A DNA stretch of 64,000 bases from Branchiostoma floridae (taxonomy: Eukaryota > Chordata > Leptocardii > Amphioxiformes > Branchiostomatidae), in the NCBI RefSeq assembly GCF_000003815.2, contig NC_049996.1, positions 1,282,751-1,346,750 on the forward strand, given 5' to 3'. Under the pieces are notes generated by a model that had not been told where the DNA came from, made no database searches, and worked only from the letters and a program-made list of their open reading frames with translations. Positions 43,646 to 56,515 of this stretch are shown here, in pieces. The position numbers were made by a program, and so were the translations under genes. Each line of letters starts with the position of its first letter. Position 1 is the stretch's first letter.

Positions 43646-43710
43646 TCAGAGAGGCAGACAGAAAGACAGAGAGAGAGAGAGAGGCAGACAGATATGAAGA
43701 CAGAGACAGA
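43490..43710. repeat. compound (CA)n and (GA)n microsatellite
   Basis: gacccaga repeats, then (ca)n, then about forty ga dinucleotides, then imperfect ga. The overlapping Ser/Leu-rich minus-strand frames are artefacts. Confidence 0.95.
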
Positions 43711-45271
43711 CACCCAAGACACATACTCTTCCTCTCTTCCCAAGTTCTTTCTCCCCATCACAAAGATATTCGCCCACACATAGACTAAATATAGGTCGAT
43801 CCGCCCAATGCAAAGAGACAAAAGGTGTTGTGTGTCAACTCATCACCGCTGAAAAGGTAGGCAAAGACAGATACCACGGAACAAATTAAAACATGATACA
43901 GTATCTACAACATGTTAGGGTAAAGAAGAAAGCTGTATCTCCATCAGTGTCCAGAAACTGATGTAATCGCCTCTCGTCATCTGTTTGGTTTCACTGACCA
44001 ACCCTTGTCTGACCCCGCCCTCATAGCATCTCTGAAATGGGACAACGTGCTATAGGGCCATCCAAAGGATCTTATCTAACGGCACCTATACACACATGAT
44101 ATGCCTATCCATTTGCTTTGAATTGCCTAGTGCGGCCTGTATACGGTGTTGTAAAAGCTATGCAGATTGTATAAGATTGAAGATAATTTGCGTCAATCTT
44201 TTTTTGTGTAAGACGCTGTTAGGTGTATGGAGAGAAAATAAACACATTTTTTTACGTAACAATGATTTTATGCACATGTTTTTTCCACTCCTCTGCTTAA
44301 AACTTTCAAAGCTGTACGTGTGAATTTGGCACTTTTGTTCCAAAAAAAATTAAAGGTTTGTTATTACGGGGCATTCAGATGCTTGGGCAATTCATAAATT
44401 ACAACTCTTGTTGATTGTTAGGATGTAGTCTTTAAAATACTTCAAGAGCTAAATTTCCAATGATAAGATTGTGATTAGATGGCAATGGTTCGTTGCTAAG
44501 GTCTTTAAACACGTTTTGGTGCCTATCCCAACGACTAAACAAAGTCCACTCGCAGACGCCGTACTTGACTGACAAGTTGTTTCTGTAAAAAAAGTCTGAA
44601 TGGGCGTGGCGAGCAAACATTAATGGAACATTTTGTAGCGACACATTCGTCTGGATTCAACTTTCAACCGATATTCTAACACATTCATGGAAGGAAAGGT
44701 AATTCTACGCATATAGAACGCGGCCAAACAAGGAAGTTCTCAAACGCGGGAAAAACACTATTGACCGCCACGTTGCTTCCGCTACACTCTCTTTTGTCGC
44801 ACCATATGGTGGTAAAAACACCGCTCTAAAATCCCACAAATTTCGTCATATTTCGTCCAAAACTGACAAAAAGTTGACAGTTTTCGGGCAAATCGTTTAT
44901 TTTAAATACTTAAAGGTTGAATCAGGGCGTGGTAGATGAAATCATTTTTTCAGACGACGTTTTAGGTCAGCTTTTTGTCAGGCGCGCGCCCGACACAATA
45001 GTGACAAGTTTCGCGCCAAATCGCATAATGTTGGCTATCAACATACAATTTGTGATTTTCTTTATAGTTATTATAATAAAGGATAGCTGAAACTTGAATA
45101 AAGCGAACTCACTTTGAAAATTGAGGTGGTTTTGTTGAGATGTGGTCAAGAGTTGAGAGTTTTCGCTCAGCCCGTGTGTGCACGTACGTCGAGAGGCCCG
45201 GTTGTAAATAATGACCACGATAAATGTACTACAAGTCTACAACTAAGACTCCCTTTCCTCTTTTACGTCAC
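43711..45271. other. intergenic, nothing recognised
   Basis: No supported gene or element before the first gap. Confidence 0.4.
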
Positions 45272-45394
45272 NNNNNNNNNNNNNNNNNNNNNNNNNNNNN
45301 NNNNNNNNNNNNNNNNNNNNNNNNNNNNNNNNNNNNNNNNNNNNNNNNNNNNNNNNNNNNNNNNNNNNNNNNNNNNNNNNNNNNNNNNNNNNNN
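45272..45394. other. assembly gap (123 N)
   Basis: Run of N. Open frames spanning it have no meaning. Confidence 1.
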
Positions 45395-48244
45395 TATTCA
45401 CGTCTCTAACCCAAAACGTTACGCCGCACCTAAGGACGCAGTTAGACATATAGGCTGATGCAACAACTCAAATGATGTAACATTACTAAAATTATTAAAT
45501 TACTAAAGAAAACAAAGGATAGCATCATTTCAGCTTAAAACAAAGAGATAAAGTAAATTGTACCTTATTTACGATATGTTCCATTCCATATTGCATATGT
45601 CATCAATTTTGTTAATCTAAAAAGGTCCTAAACTTTTGACCTCGCTTTGATAGACTCCATTCTGAGACACTTTCCTAACCTTAGAGTGTCTACAGAAAGG
45701 ATTTGTGAACTCTTTTTGGAAACCTGTGACCACATTTTCTATATTTAGGGATATAGATATGTATATATGTATACCATTTGTAAATTTTTTATAGCTTTTT
45801 TTGAGAAGCATGATATGATGTATTCTTTTCAAAATATAGTGATGAAACAAGAAACGGGTATAAACTATTTCAAGAGAGTAAAGTATTTAAACTGCACAGA
45901 ACTATACTTTGCTTCGTATCCTATTTCCAGTGAAAAATAATTGAACTAGAATGATTCAGTTAATTTTCCCACATTGCGCCGCTTGGGTGTGTGTTTTTGT
46001 TATTGTTTACATTGCTGAGGTCATCTGACCACGCCTGTACGTCACCATGTGACTTTCCGTGAATCATTAGTAACAACAACAAACACTGGAAACAGACCGG
46101 TATATAACAAGGCTGGGTATTTTTAGCACTATTTGTCTGAAAACCTATGAATAACAAGACGTCGGAATCTAATCCGTCTTAAATTCAAAGCCCAATTTTA
46201 TGATATTCATCAAATATAATGATCTCAGCAGCAGGTATCGTTATAAAATTTCTAACGTCATCAAATCTAAGCTATAAAACACTACGAGTTTAGTTATATA
46301 GAGTTTTAATTCAAGCGATACTGATGTTATCTACATGTATACTATTGGTTGATGAAAAATTTCAGGAACATTCAATTTGTCTTATCATCGTTCTCCTTTG
46401 TAAAATTACTTATAAATTTCTATCAAGATTTCACAAACATTGCGTTGCCTATGTGTTGTTTATGGCAAAAAGTGAGTCAAAACGTTATTTTCTATGTCGA
46501 TGTATTCTGTATCTTGGATAGAATAGAATAGAAGATAAACAGTATTTTGTAGTAGAATGTAGTTTATACAACATGAGAGAGAGCTGATCTTTATAGACGA
46601 TAGAACGTATTTTTCTTACTTCATATACCTACGTAATACAAAGTAATATTTCTAATGAATTTAGACAAACTTTTGATCGTAAAAACATTCATCTGTTTCC
46701 CTCATACAATAAAAGTATTAATTCAATCAATCATCATGAAAGTTACGTTAAAACAAAAGAAGCGTAAGAACATAGAAATTATAAGCCCGAATGACCACTC
46801 ACCGGTAATTGTATTTCAATGACCAATAATACGCCCTTGATTTAAGTGGTTTTATCAAGAGAAAAAAAAAAAAAAACATCAGAAAACTTTGCCCCGGTCG
46901 TTCCATGTCATGGGCCAAGGTCTAACGTTCGTTTGTCCTCTGTTTCACCCCGTATAGGAAGTCTATTGTTACCGTTTGCCCTACTATAAGTAATGCATAT
47001 CTTCATAATGTATCAACGCACGCGTTGTGCGTTCGCTTTTTCAGAAAAAAAAGTTGGGATGTGGCTACGGCGGTCCAAATTTGACTGCGTCACACGAAAA
47101 GAAGTAGTGTAGTAGTGTATATTTTGGTTGCATTCCAAATGAGGGTCTGCATGCTCTTCTCCGGAAGGCGTAATCAGCCTATTTTTACTTACCGTAATTC
47201 GTATATAGAAAGATACGTTATTCGTAGCGTGTTGACCATATTTTGCACAATTGCGAAACTTTCATTTCTTACTTAACAGACAATACGCGCAACTAGTTTG
47301 GCTCATCAATATTTATTTACATTGGCGAAGCGTGGTCACAATGTTCAGGGTCGCTGCGTTAAAATAAATGAGGTTGCATCGAATCAGAAATAATTTGTAT
47401 TTCCTAAATATCTCTGTGACAATGCAAACGGCTCAAATGTAGAAAAATCATGCCTTTTTTCAAGAAATACATACTTTTCATGATTAAGATTATTTTCCAA
47501 TAGTTAAGACGTATTTCCTTACCTGGCGGTGTTCGGACCAACTCTAGGTTGTTGTTATAAACGCGCATGGGCTAAAACCGGTCTAAACCAGTTCGGATGC
47601 CAACACCCCGCCCTTTACAATAGTAGTGAATTATTAGCTAAAAAATAAATGCCTTTCTTTGAACGATCGGGGTAAACTATAGTTCATACTGTACATGCTA
47701 ATAGCTTTATGTGAATGAATACTTGTATAAGTATTCAGATAGCAAAGCATTTGTCAAGTAAGAACTAATCACATAAACCCTTTCAACACATTGGTTACAA
47801 TTTGACAATACAGAAGGTACTAAACTATTGACTTATATGTGCCATTACTGTTTTAAACATTACTTTGACCTATGCTTCGTATGTTCTAGCCAGCGAAACC
47901 TTGCCTGTTTAGTATTTACTTACAATCTGTGAGGTACTTTGATCGAGTCAAGTTCGTCTGAGGGTTAGGTAGAAAGTCCAATGCGAACGTAGCACAAACA
48001 TGTATATCTACCCCTTTTTAACCTTTGTTTATTCATGAGAAGCTCAAATCGGCCTGCAGGCCGGTTTTCATTGAGGTCATGAGGGAGGTAAGCGTTCGGG
48101 TAAAATATAACAGAGATACAGATTACATCGAGTCCTAATAAATCTATCAACATATATCACTACATATACATGGTACAAAACATATAGTAGAGCGAATGCT
48201 CGGCGTTCATAGACCGTGTCCGTTCATTTTGGTCATTTCTTTTA
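45395..48244. other. intergenic, nothing recognised
   Basis: AT-rich sequence with only short unremarkable open frames. Confidence 0.4.
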
Positions 48245-48388
48245 CTTCAAGAGTCTCTTAAAGCAGGTCAGATTTGGGGCCGTAATTAGTGTGTCTGGTG
48301 GTAGGTTGTTTCAGACATTGGGTCCACGGTAGGCTATCGATCTTCTGATGCTCTCTCGTTTAGGTTTGGGACAACCAGCTGACAACTA
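48245..48388 (-). pseudogene. LINE ORF2 C-terminal remnant with a stop
   Basis: The minus frame reads RRSIAYRGPNV, a stop, NNLPPDTLITAPNLTCFKRL. This is the RGPxxWNxLPxxxxxxxxxxxFKxxLK block common at LINE C termini, with the Trp codon changed to TGA. The rest is lost in the adjoining gap. Confidence 0.65.
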
Positions 48389-48488
48389 NNNNNNNNNNNN
48401 NNNNNNNNNNNNNNNNNNNNNNNNNNNNNNNNNNNNNNNNNNNNNNNNNNNNNNNNNNNNNNNNNNNNNNNNNNNNNNNNNNNNNNNN
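48389..48488. other. assembly gap (100 N)
   Basis: Run of exactly 100 N, a conventional placeholder for a gap of unknown size. Confidence 1.
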
Positions 48489-49427
48489 TACAGGTGGTAA
48501 TATTTCGTTATGCAAGTCCCATTGATAAGAGAATCCCCTTTCCCTTGAGAAAACTGATGGTTTAAAGAAGTTTAAAGAATCAATTTGCCTTTAAAATATT
48601 TTGTTATACCCGGTACCCCCATTTGCGCTGGCCTCAAATTTGACAGATCGGTCAATGAATTTCATAAGTAAAAAGTGATCTTTCAGTTTTTCTGTTTTGT
48701 TGACCTTTCAGTCATACTTTTACAGTTTTAATGATATAGTCCAATTATGAAATCAACGAATACATAAATACAATTTAAGTCGCAACGATATCGTAACACG
48801 GTCGCCGTCTAGCGAAACTTTGGGGAGGGGGGCTTGCTGGTACAGTTCTATTGATCTCGGGGTGTCCAATGTTTTGGTCTCGTGTTTTGGAACGCCGCCA
48901 TGTTTGTGTATATCCCTTCTCCCCTGTGACTCATTATCACCCGGATTCTCACTGTTTGGCTCGTGTGTTGTGGAGTACCCCATCCACATTCATGTATTGC
49001 ATCGTGTAACAATGAATGACCCGGTCACACAGTCTACAAACAAAGCGCCGAGCCCACCTACCGGCCATTCCGTGGTCTCCAGGATACGTTCTGTTGTAAC
49101 CTTTATTTTCGAGCTCAAAATAAATACTGAAGCTCCACCGTAACTTCCCCTGTACCGCCTACACATTGTTGCATTTCCTTGTGAGTTTTCCGTCATAACT
49201 GTGATGCAAGGTTACCTGTTTTTAATAATGGCATTAAAGCATGTACTTACGGCAAACGATACAACCATCCACATAAGCGTTTAGTCGAGAACTAATGTCG
49301 AAGTCGTCATAAAAAGATGTCAGTTCAGGAGAGACTGTAAATATGGCTAATATTGCAGGTTACATGAGACATTCAGACAGAGTAACAAAAATCAGTATCA
49401 AAAGTGCATACTATAGTCTAAAACTAG
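48489..49427. other. intergenic, nothing recognised
   Basis: No supported gene. The last bases before the gap may belong to the LINE remnant that resumes at 49,532. Confidence 0.4.
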
Positions 49428-49531
49428 NNNNNNNNNNNNNNNNNNNNNNNNNNNNNNNNNNNNNNNNNNNNNNNNNNNNNNNNNNNNNNNNNNNNNNNNN
49501 NNNNNNNNNNNNNNNNNNNNNNNNNNNNNNN
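49428..49531. other. assembly gap (104 N)
   Basis: Run of N. Confidence 1.
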
Positions 49532-49810
49532 AATTTAGGAGAGATTATGCAAAGTTGTGTAACGGATGCAGTGGAAAATGAAATACATTTTATTTCTAAC
49601 TGCTCGCATTATGAAGGTGAAGGAAACAAGCTTTTCAAAACAATAAATACAATATGCCTAAGCTTTCACAGACCTAAAACACAGTCCTATACTGAAATCA
49701 TAGAATCATTAAAAAACAAGAGTAAAATCTTGATACTTTGGTCCAAAAATGACGGTGTTACAAGACATGGTGACACCGTAACAGTATACGATTCCGTAAA
49801 GCTCCAGTAA
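49532..49810 (+). pseudogene. LINE reverse-transcriptase C-terminal fragment
   Basis: The frame reads CVTDAVENEIHFISNCSHYE, then KLFKTINTICLSF, and continues to a stop at 49,810. The pattern C-x-VExExHFxxxCxxY is the zinc-knuckle-like C-terminal block of many LINE ORF2 proteins. The remainder is lost in the gap before it, and whether the two sides of the gap share a frame is unknown. Confidence 0.6.
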
Positions 49811-50781
49811 AGAAGAGTGGAAGAAACGAATTTGATTTGGCGAAAGTCCAGAAATAGTTTCTTGGCAGGGTAACAAGAATTCGACTTTCACGTATTGTTG
49901 TCGGCTTTTTGTCGACATGTTTTGTTGGATCTGACCTCGCTTGGGTTACATATTAAAGGTGTTGAGAAAGGGTGTTTGGATATTCGTCTTTCTAATGCTT
50001 TCCTTTGACAGCAGGACAAGGCACATGATCTTCGTTTACAGTGGTTTTATATAGAATATTATTGTCTATACTCGGTCAGTGTTGTTACTTCCATGAAATA
50101 GAGGTATTAAAGAGCCCGCCGTTAGTTTGTAATGGAGATATCTGTCCGCAAGATAGCTAGAGAACGCCTGGATAGATTCTGTTGATATTTTGTATGTGGG
50201 TAAGTCTTCATAAGGCCTTGAAATACTTGGATTACATGACCCTAGCAACGTGTTATGGTACTGCAGCGGAGCTTTCGGTTTTTATATCTCGTGTCCTGAA
50301 CATACTATGATCATGATTTTCGAGTGGTAGATAAACTTAACTCTTCGAAGGTTTTGGCCTCCTAGCGATTTCTTGGGAACTGTACAGGCCAATTTTGTTT
50401 CAGAGTTTGACAAAGAATAACTCAAGAAGGGCTTGTTGATGTTTAAATGTTAAGCAGGTCATTCCAAAGTTACAACATGGTTGGATTTGTTAAAGTCCAT
50501 ATAAATCCGGTTTAATTCCAAGGTTACCTAGACTATGTCCCTATCCATAACAACAGAACAAAGGGGCGCCCGTTCGTGCACGTACGCACAGGCTAAATAT
50601 TCACCATCAAGTTCTATGTTTCATAACTATGTGACAGTGTAACAATAGGCCTTCTGTGCCGGGCTGTCAAGTTGTATAACAGATTTGTTCAGCATTTAAC
50701 ATATTTGCCCCGCTACCCACACTGTTGGTATGTTGGTCTTTTGGGAGATGTTGTAATCATCAGTGTATTTATTTGTTCAAA
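49811..50781. other. intergenic, nothing recognised
   Basis: No supported gene or transposon end. Confidence 0.4.
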
Positions 50782-51052
50782 GGCAACTCTGAAGGACTTC
50801 AGCATCCCCGTGGACAGCTGGGAACTTGCCGCTTCCGACAGATCTCAGTGGCGCCGCTTAGTCCATCAGGGTGCAGGCATTGCTGAGAAACGCAGAACTG
50901 CCCTGGCCGTCAGCAGGCGAGAGACACGCAAGGCAAGGAAAGCAGATCCATCCACACAACCGCCACCTGGTCTCCAGTGCAACGTCTGCGGCCGGTGCTT
51001 CCGTGCAAGGATCGGACTGATAAGCCACGCCCGGACCCACAAGGGCGACTGA
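50782..51052 (+). pseudogene. LINE ORF C terminus with C2H2-like finger
   Basis: The frame reads ATLKDFSIPVDSWELAASDR, then WRRLVHQGAGIAEKRR, a basic stretch, and CNVCGRCFRARIGLISHART before a stop. The DSWE...DRxxWR block followed by a CxxC...RIGLxSHxRTH finger is characteristic of the end of certain non-LTR retrotransposon proteins. Nothing upstream of this tail is recognisable, so it is a 5'-truncated copy and not a host zinc-finger gene. Confidence 0.65.
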
Positions 51053-51265
51053 ACTGAACTACACTCCTGAAGTCAAGGTCCTCATCGACTCCCGATGGAC
51101 GAACAGCATCATCAATCATCATTTATTTGTTTGTAGCCGTGTGTGTCCTAAGTTCCGCAAGTGGCTTTTAAATGCGAGGCACGCCCGGGGCACTAACATA
51201 AAGTTGGGTCGAAGAAGGCAGACAGGTCCAAGAAATGAAAATAAGAATTAACCAGAGTCTAGAGT

Positions 51266-51365
51266 NNNNNNNNNNNNNNNNNNNNNNNNNNNNNNNNNNN
51301 NNNNNNNNNNNNNNNNNNNNNNNNNNNNNNNNNNNNNNNNNNNNNNNNNNNNNNNNNNNNNNNNN
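51266..51365. other. assembly gap (100 N)
   Basis: Run of exactly 100 N. Confidence 1.
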
Positions 51366-51505
51366 TACATAAGACAGCTAAAGGACCTTGAGCTTTAATT
51401 TAAAGGCTCTCAGAATCATAACCAGAAATTGAGAAAAGTATCTCTAGCGTTATATGAGTTTATTTTTCTGCAAATGTTACTTGAGAATTTGTAACCCAAT
51501 ATTGC

Positions 51506-51598
51506 CACTACTACTTCTGCTGCTACGACTTCTACCTACTACTACTACTACCTCTACTACTAATAATGATACTTCTACCACTACCATTACTACTACTG
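51506..51598. repeat. imperfect (TAC)n trinucleotide repeat
   Basis: Runs of tac/act interrupted by ttc and tgc triplets. Confidence 0.85.
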
Positions 51599-51599
51599 T

Positions 51600-52984
51600 A
51601 AGACAGTCTTGACAGACTAGACCAATTTTTAACCAAGCATCGTGTCATTCAAAGCGTGTATTTTTGTCCTGTAATAAACTTTGAATGCTTTACGAATATA
51701 TTACGTTTGCATATTTTCAAGTTGTATTGATCTGAGTACATGTTCACCGAGTGGGAGGGAATTATTACGATTGTGCAAACATCGCATAAAGTACCTTTTC
51801 AAGTAGCTTATTACTTTGACCTTTATTTCATAATACCGCCATATACCATGTGAGAACTTTGGCGTATTTTGTGATGTACTATAAGCTGTCAACATTGTAG
51901 GCAAATATGTAGGCGTGAAAAGAATTCTAGAGGTTTTTTTTTTTACCTCCCCTCACCTTTCGATATATTTCCCTGACATTATTTCAGTAGACAGAGTTAG
52001 TATTTTACTAAATAAAGCATTTATACAACAGTGTTGTTCAGTACCAATTTTATACCGCACAGGCATTGGTAATTCTAATAGATTTCCCACATTAAAAAAG
52101 ATAAGTGAATTCGCAAAAAAAGTGGAAATTTCCGTCGTTTTATGTTTGCAAAAAGAGAAGCCAAACCCAACTTGTCTAGATAGAACCAACTTTTTTTGTT
52201 CAATATTTTGTTATGATAATGTGAATCAACTGCCCATAGTCACATGTATATGCTCTATGTTTTAACTATGTACTTGTAATTATCTTTAGGGCACGGACGT
52301 GCAAACAACCCCCCATTTAATTGTTACAGTATATTCCATATATACCAAAAAATCGTATATACTTTGTAAAATTGAAGTCGTGCGTCAACCCCAAAAAGGA
52401 GAAAAATCCCCAACGTTTATCAATGAAAATTTATCAATGAAATGTTTGCCGGATAGTCGTAGTATTTGACGTCTGTACGCCGTTGCTAAGCAACAATGGG
52501 CGTGTGTATATGTACATACTGAGAAATGAGGGCTATATGTCAGATAAAGTCACATGCCCTTACGTAATAAGACGCCGTCGGAACGTATCATTTCCGAACA
52601 CCGTGAGAAAGAGACAGCTGTTCAAATATTTAGGTCTATAGTTAGCCTGTCACGAGGGACGTTACGTGCGAAGCCGTCTGGCGTACCGGCGTGGGTGTTC
52701 GTACGGTTTTGATAGCGACACATTGCGTCATATTTCCGCTGCGTCATAATATTAATCTAACACAATAAAACAAAATCTGATCAAGGGAAATTTTACCATT
52801 TATTTGCCCTGTGGCTCCTTTGATAAATATGTAACCATAACCAGTAGGGAAATATCACAAAGGGTGATAAATAAGGTTTCTTGTGGCATATACGATAATG
52901 CAACTGCTTGAGAAATATTGGAGATGTGACGAACCCAAATCAAATTTCAAGTTTGTTTTATTTGCTTTTGGATAGATGAGGGTA
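51600..52984. other. intergenic, nothing recognised except an X-box
   Basis: No supported gene. It contains the RFX-type palindrome listed separately. Confidence 0.4.
52492..52504. promoter_or_regulatory. palindromic X-box (RFX-type) site
   Basis: gttgctaagcaac matches the RFX consensus on both halves with a one-base centre. No associated gene is seen. Confidence 0.3.
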
Positions 52985-53222
52985 ATGTGACACTGCACTC
53001 ATGTTAGCAACTTATACTAACGGTGCCACATACACAATACAGACAGAAGGTAAAGGTAGTCTTTTCTTTTACCTCCCCGAAGTCAGGTACACATTTTTAC
53101 ATCTGGGTGAAGTAAGGAAGGTCGTGTTTGCCTATCCCAAGGCACAACGTCGGGGCACGGTGGGTATCGAACTCGAGACGTCTAGATTCCAAGCCGAACG
53201 CTTTACCAGATGACTTTACGAC
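52985..53222 (-). mobile_element. tRNA-derived SINE, minus strand
   Basis: The minus-strand tRNA-like head (catctggtaaagcgttcggc, with gttcgatacccacc as B box) is followed by gtgccttgggataggcaaac. The distal body gtgacactgcactcatgtta matches 38,390-38,475. Confidence 0.65.
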
Positions 53223-53234
53223 ACACACGACGCC

Positions 53235-53475
53235 ATATTTTCAAGATTTCTGTTATAGGCGAGGCATGGCGTTGGGCAAATAGTCTAGTAGTCTTTTAGG
53301 TCGTAGGGGCAGAGAGTTGTTATCCACTGTGTCTAGGGCATGGTATTGGAAGATAGAACATATCCCTCAATTTTCATTGCCTTTTACCTCCCCAACTGAA
53401 GTCATGTGAATGTCAGGAATCGAACCCGTGACCTCTCGATCTCCGGTCCACTACTGTAGCCACTTGGCTCTTCTA
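53235..53475 (-). mobile_element. tRNA-derived SINE, second adjacent copy
   Basis: B-box-like cgggttcgattcctg on the minus strand and a body (ctagggcatggtattggaag) shared with 38,522-38,545. Confidence 0.6.
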
Positions 53476-53645
53476 ATTTCAATAGCTTGATGGCAAAGTA
53501 AAGGATGTTTATTCATGATAAGATGCACCACGTGCAAGCTAAACTCGCGTGTATCGTTGTATGTCACGTGGTAGAACACAAGGCCAAATAGTAGCAAACC
53601 TAGTAAGGCCTACGTGACATTTCCAAACCAGGCCCCGGCCGGGCA

Positions 53646-53967
53646 GCTTTCGGGAACGAAAAGTATGATAAGACACCAAACTACACAAGACGACACAATG
53701 GTCTTCGGCACAATTTGTGTATGTTTTTATGTATAAATTTCTATTTCTAGTTTCGACAAACAACTAAATGCTTTTCAAATCACCAACAAGACTGTTGACA
53801 TTGACGCTTTCGGGAACGAAAAGTATGATAACAAGACACCAAAGTACACAAGACGACACACTAGTCGTGGGCACTATTTGTGTATATTTTCAGGTATAAA
53901 TTTCTATCTCTAGTTCCGACAAATGCTTTTGCTGAATGCTTTTTAAGTCACCAACAAGACTGTTGAC
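53646..53967. repeat. tandem duplication, about 160-bp unit
   Basis: Two copies of a unit from gctttcgggaacgaaaagta to caccaacaagactgttgac, with scattered differences. Confidence 0.85.
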
Positions 53968-54154
53968 GTGAGTTGGAGACTTTGAAAGAATTCATGACTC
54001 TAACATGTAGTTAGGTGGACCTTCGATAGATGGCGCCCATAGAAAAGGCGTTTTAAGTGTCATCCATGTACATCGATGTTTGACAGGTGAACGTAGATTT
54101 GTAGAAGAAATCTATCATATTCGCTTACATGTAGGTCTATGGAAAATGTGATTT

Positions 54155-54335
54155 TTATATATCGTCAATTCGTCCTAGACTCATAGAAGATTTGGCAATT
54201 AGTTTTCTCCATCCTTTTTGGTTTTCTGTTCTTTGTAATGTTTCACTTAATGTCATCCTAGTAAATTCTCTGATATTATCTTCCCGGTCCCATCTTACCC
54301 ATTACCTACCCCTCTTTCTTCTTCCCTGGATGCTT
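54155..54335 (-). pseudogene. LINE ORF2 C-terminal remnant with a stop
   Basis: The minus frame reads GRRKRGR, a stop, WVRWDREDNIREFTRMTLSE, then NQKGWRKLIAKSS and a terminal stop. It matches the well-known KRGRPxxRWxDDIxxxxGxxxxxxAxDRxxWR end of LINE ORF2 proteins. Confidence 0.65.
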
Positions 54336-54419
54336 AGTTACTAGTTGCATGATATATAGTTTTGGCTAGTCACAATGACCGTGACACGTGGCCATGCCAC
54401 ACATTTTTTACTTCCATGA

Positions 54420-54740
54420 AAAATGTAAGTAATAATTTTTGGCGTGTCTGTTTGTCTGTTTGTGTTTCCGGATATTTGTGGTCAGCATAACTTTAGAACC
54501 TCTGAATGGATTGTAATTATTACATTTGGTATGTGGGTAGGTGTTGGGAAGACAAAGGTCAAGGTCAATTTTGGGACACCTGGTGTGTGATCATATTACT
54601 GCAGCAGAACATTTTTGTATCTTTTGACATGTTAATGCAATGGTCTTGATTTTCAGGTGTCAGATAGCTTGTGGTCTAATGAAAGAGTAATGTTTGTTTG
54701 GGCCCCCTAGTTCTTTACTGTGATTAGGTCTTGCGCTTGC
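54420..54740 (+). repeat. dispersed repeat, copy 1
   Basis: Shares gaacctctgaatggattgta, a gtgggtaggtgttgggaaga stretch and gtgtgtgatcatattactgc with 55,470-55,960. No coding sequence. Confidence 0.7.
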
Positions 54741-55320
54741 TTTTATTCCGTACTTCATTATTTGAGATGAGGTATCTGTATGAAATTCATAGAATTTTTT
54801 AGAAGCATTTTATCTCAGTGATCTGTATTCCTTTCGCATGTTAGGCTGTCAAAGCCCTGTCAGAATCTGACAGCTAACAGTACATAATGTTTTAGAATGA
54901 ACCTAATCAATACCATACCCGTGGTTACCCTAATAGGCGTACAAGTGCATTTGCTACTAAAGTGGTCTATAAAAGCTCTTATATAAACCTTCCGATCGTT
55001 CTTAAGGTCAGTAACCCTTAGTTTGATGACCTTTTTCAGGCGCCTGACTCCAGACAAAGAGGACGCAGGTGTAAAGAGCACTTCGGAATTAAACTGTCTC
55101 ATGTATATTATCAAAGTCAACCTTGAGGAAATGGTGTAGTGAATTGATATTCATTTTCGTAACCACCGGGGATTTTAACAATACAGCATGGGAGACGTTT
55201 TATTCTGCTGTGACTGTATTCTCGAGGAGAGGAAAAGAGAGCATTAGCCTCAGAAGGTCATCGGTACGTATACGCACGTTAGCCTTGTGAAAAATGGAGA
55301 TATTGTTTCAGATGACCATG

Positions 55321-55357
55321 CCTCTCTCTTTCTCTCTCACACGTACTCTCTCTCTTC

Positions 55358-55422
<65 letters not shown>
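55321..55422. repeat. (CT)n microsatellite
   Basis: Imperfect then perfect ct dinucleotides. Confidence 0.95.
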
Positions 55423-55423
<1 letters not shown>

Positions 55424-55469
55424 GAGTGTGCTGAGTATGTGTGTTTGTGTGGGTTTCTGTATATTTGTT

Positions 55470-55960
55470 ACATAGTGAAGAACCTCTGGATGGATTGTAA
55501 TGATATTTGGTTTGTGGATAGGTCCTGGGAAGACGAAGGTCAGAGTCAAGTTTGAGCCCCCTAAGCACGTCACCGGAAAGTACTGCGCCTGCGCGAAAAG
55601 TATAGACATGCTAAACCTTGCTAAACCCCCGGTTTACTAAAGGGCCGCATTTAAGAAAGTACGTGCGTATATAAGGGTAAAATCCCGTGTACGTTTTACA
55701 TGAAACCATGTCTCTAACATATACTGTGCAACAAGCGGGATTTCATTGCAACGTTGACCAAACCAAGCCCCAAAACACCAGGGTTCGCGCAGGCGCAGTA
55801 CGTTCCGGTGACGTGCTAGCCCCCTAGTGTGTGACTTTGGCGCTGCAGCATTACTTCCAGTTTGTCTTGGACATGCTATGGTCTTGATTTTTTGTGTCAG
55901 ATAGCTTTGGGTGTACAGAAAAAGTGGGGTAGATTTGGGCCCCTAACATTTTCTATGGAA
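55470..55960 (+). repeat. dispersed repeat, copy 2, interrupted by a MITE
   Basis: Same family as 54,420-54,740 (gaacctctggatggattgta ... gtgtgtgactttggcgctgc), split by the insertion at 55,564-55,817. Confidence 0.7.
55564..55817. mobile_element. Mutator-like MITE with 9-bp target duplication
   Basis: The ends agcacgtcaccggaa and ttccggtgacgtgct open a 33-bp inverted repeat with a single mismatch (continuing gtactgcgcctgcgcgaa). The 9-mer agcccccta flanks both sides exactly (55555-55563, 55818-55826). The empty-site version is visible in the sister repeat, which reads ggccccctag at that place. A 9-bp duplication fits the Mutator (MULE) group. No transposase. Confidence 0.85.
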
Positions 55961-56515
55961 CTGCGGTGGCAATTTTGTATTTCAAAGAAGATATCAAGAA
56001 GAATATCTAAACAGAGAGACCAATCTCAAGAATAGTTTACGCTCTGCGGGAAGACTTATTCTTATGACCTTGTCAGTGGTGGTAAGACAAAAATGACTGC
56101 CTAGCTTTATCCATGTCCCTAACACACCGAGCACGTTAAATAGACCATCAAAATACAAGGATATGGGTTCTTCCATGTTAAGTTAAGTAGATCAAACCAT
56201 TATGGTCTAAGTGGGGCAAGGGATTATTCGAACAGCCTTCATAACCCCTGCTTCGTCTAACAGGTCACTTAGTCTAGCTCAAAGAAATACGCCAAATTGC
56301 GCCCAACATGTACACGTATCAATTGGAAACCACCTACTGGGATTTCTTGGGTTAAAAATTATTATTTTCCAGGAACTATCGTGGACTTGTTATCACTAAT
56401 AGGGCCTTCACACGGAAATCGAATTAGCAGGAATCAAGCCGAACCAGCCGGAATGAAGTATTTGCAAACTCCGTGTCACATTCGGGGCCATTCGGGTGGG
56501 AATTCCAAATGGGCC

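Noticed and set aside
50672-51052. Host C2H2 zinc-finger gene
   Set aside because: A single finger at the end of a DSWE...WRRLV block is the tail of a retrotransposon protein, not a host transcription factor.
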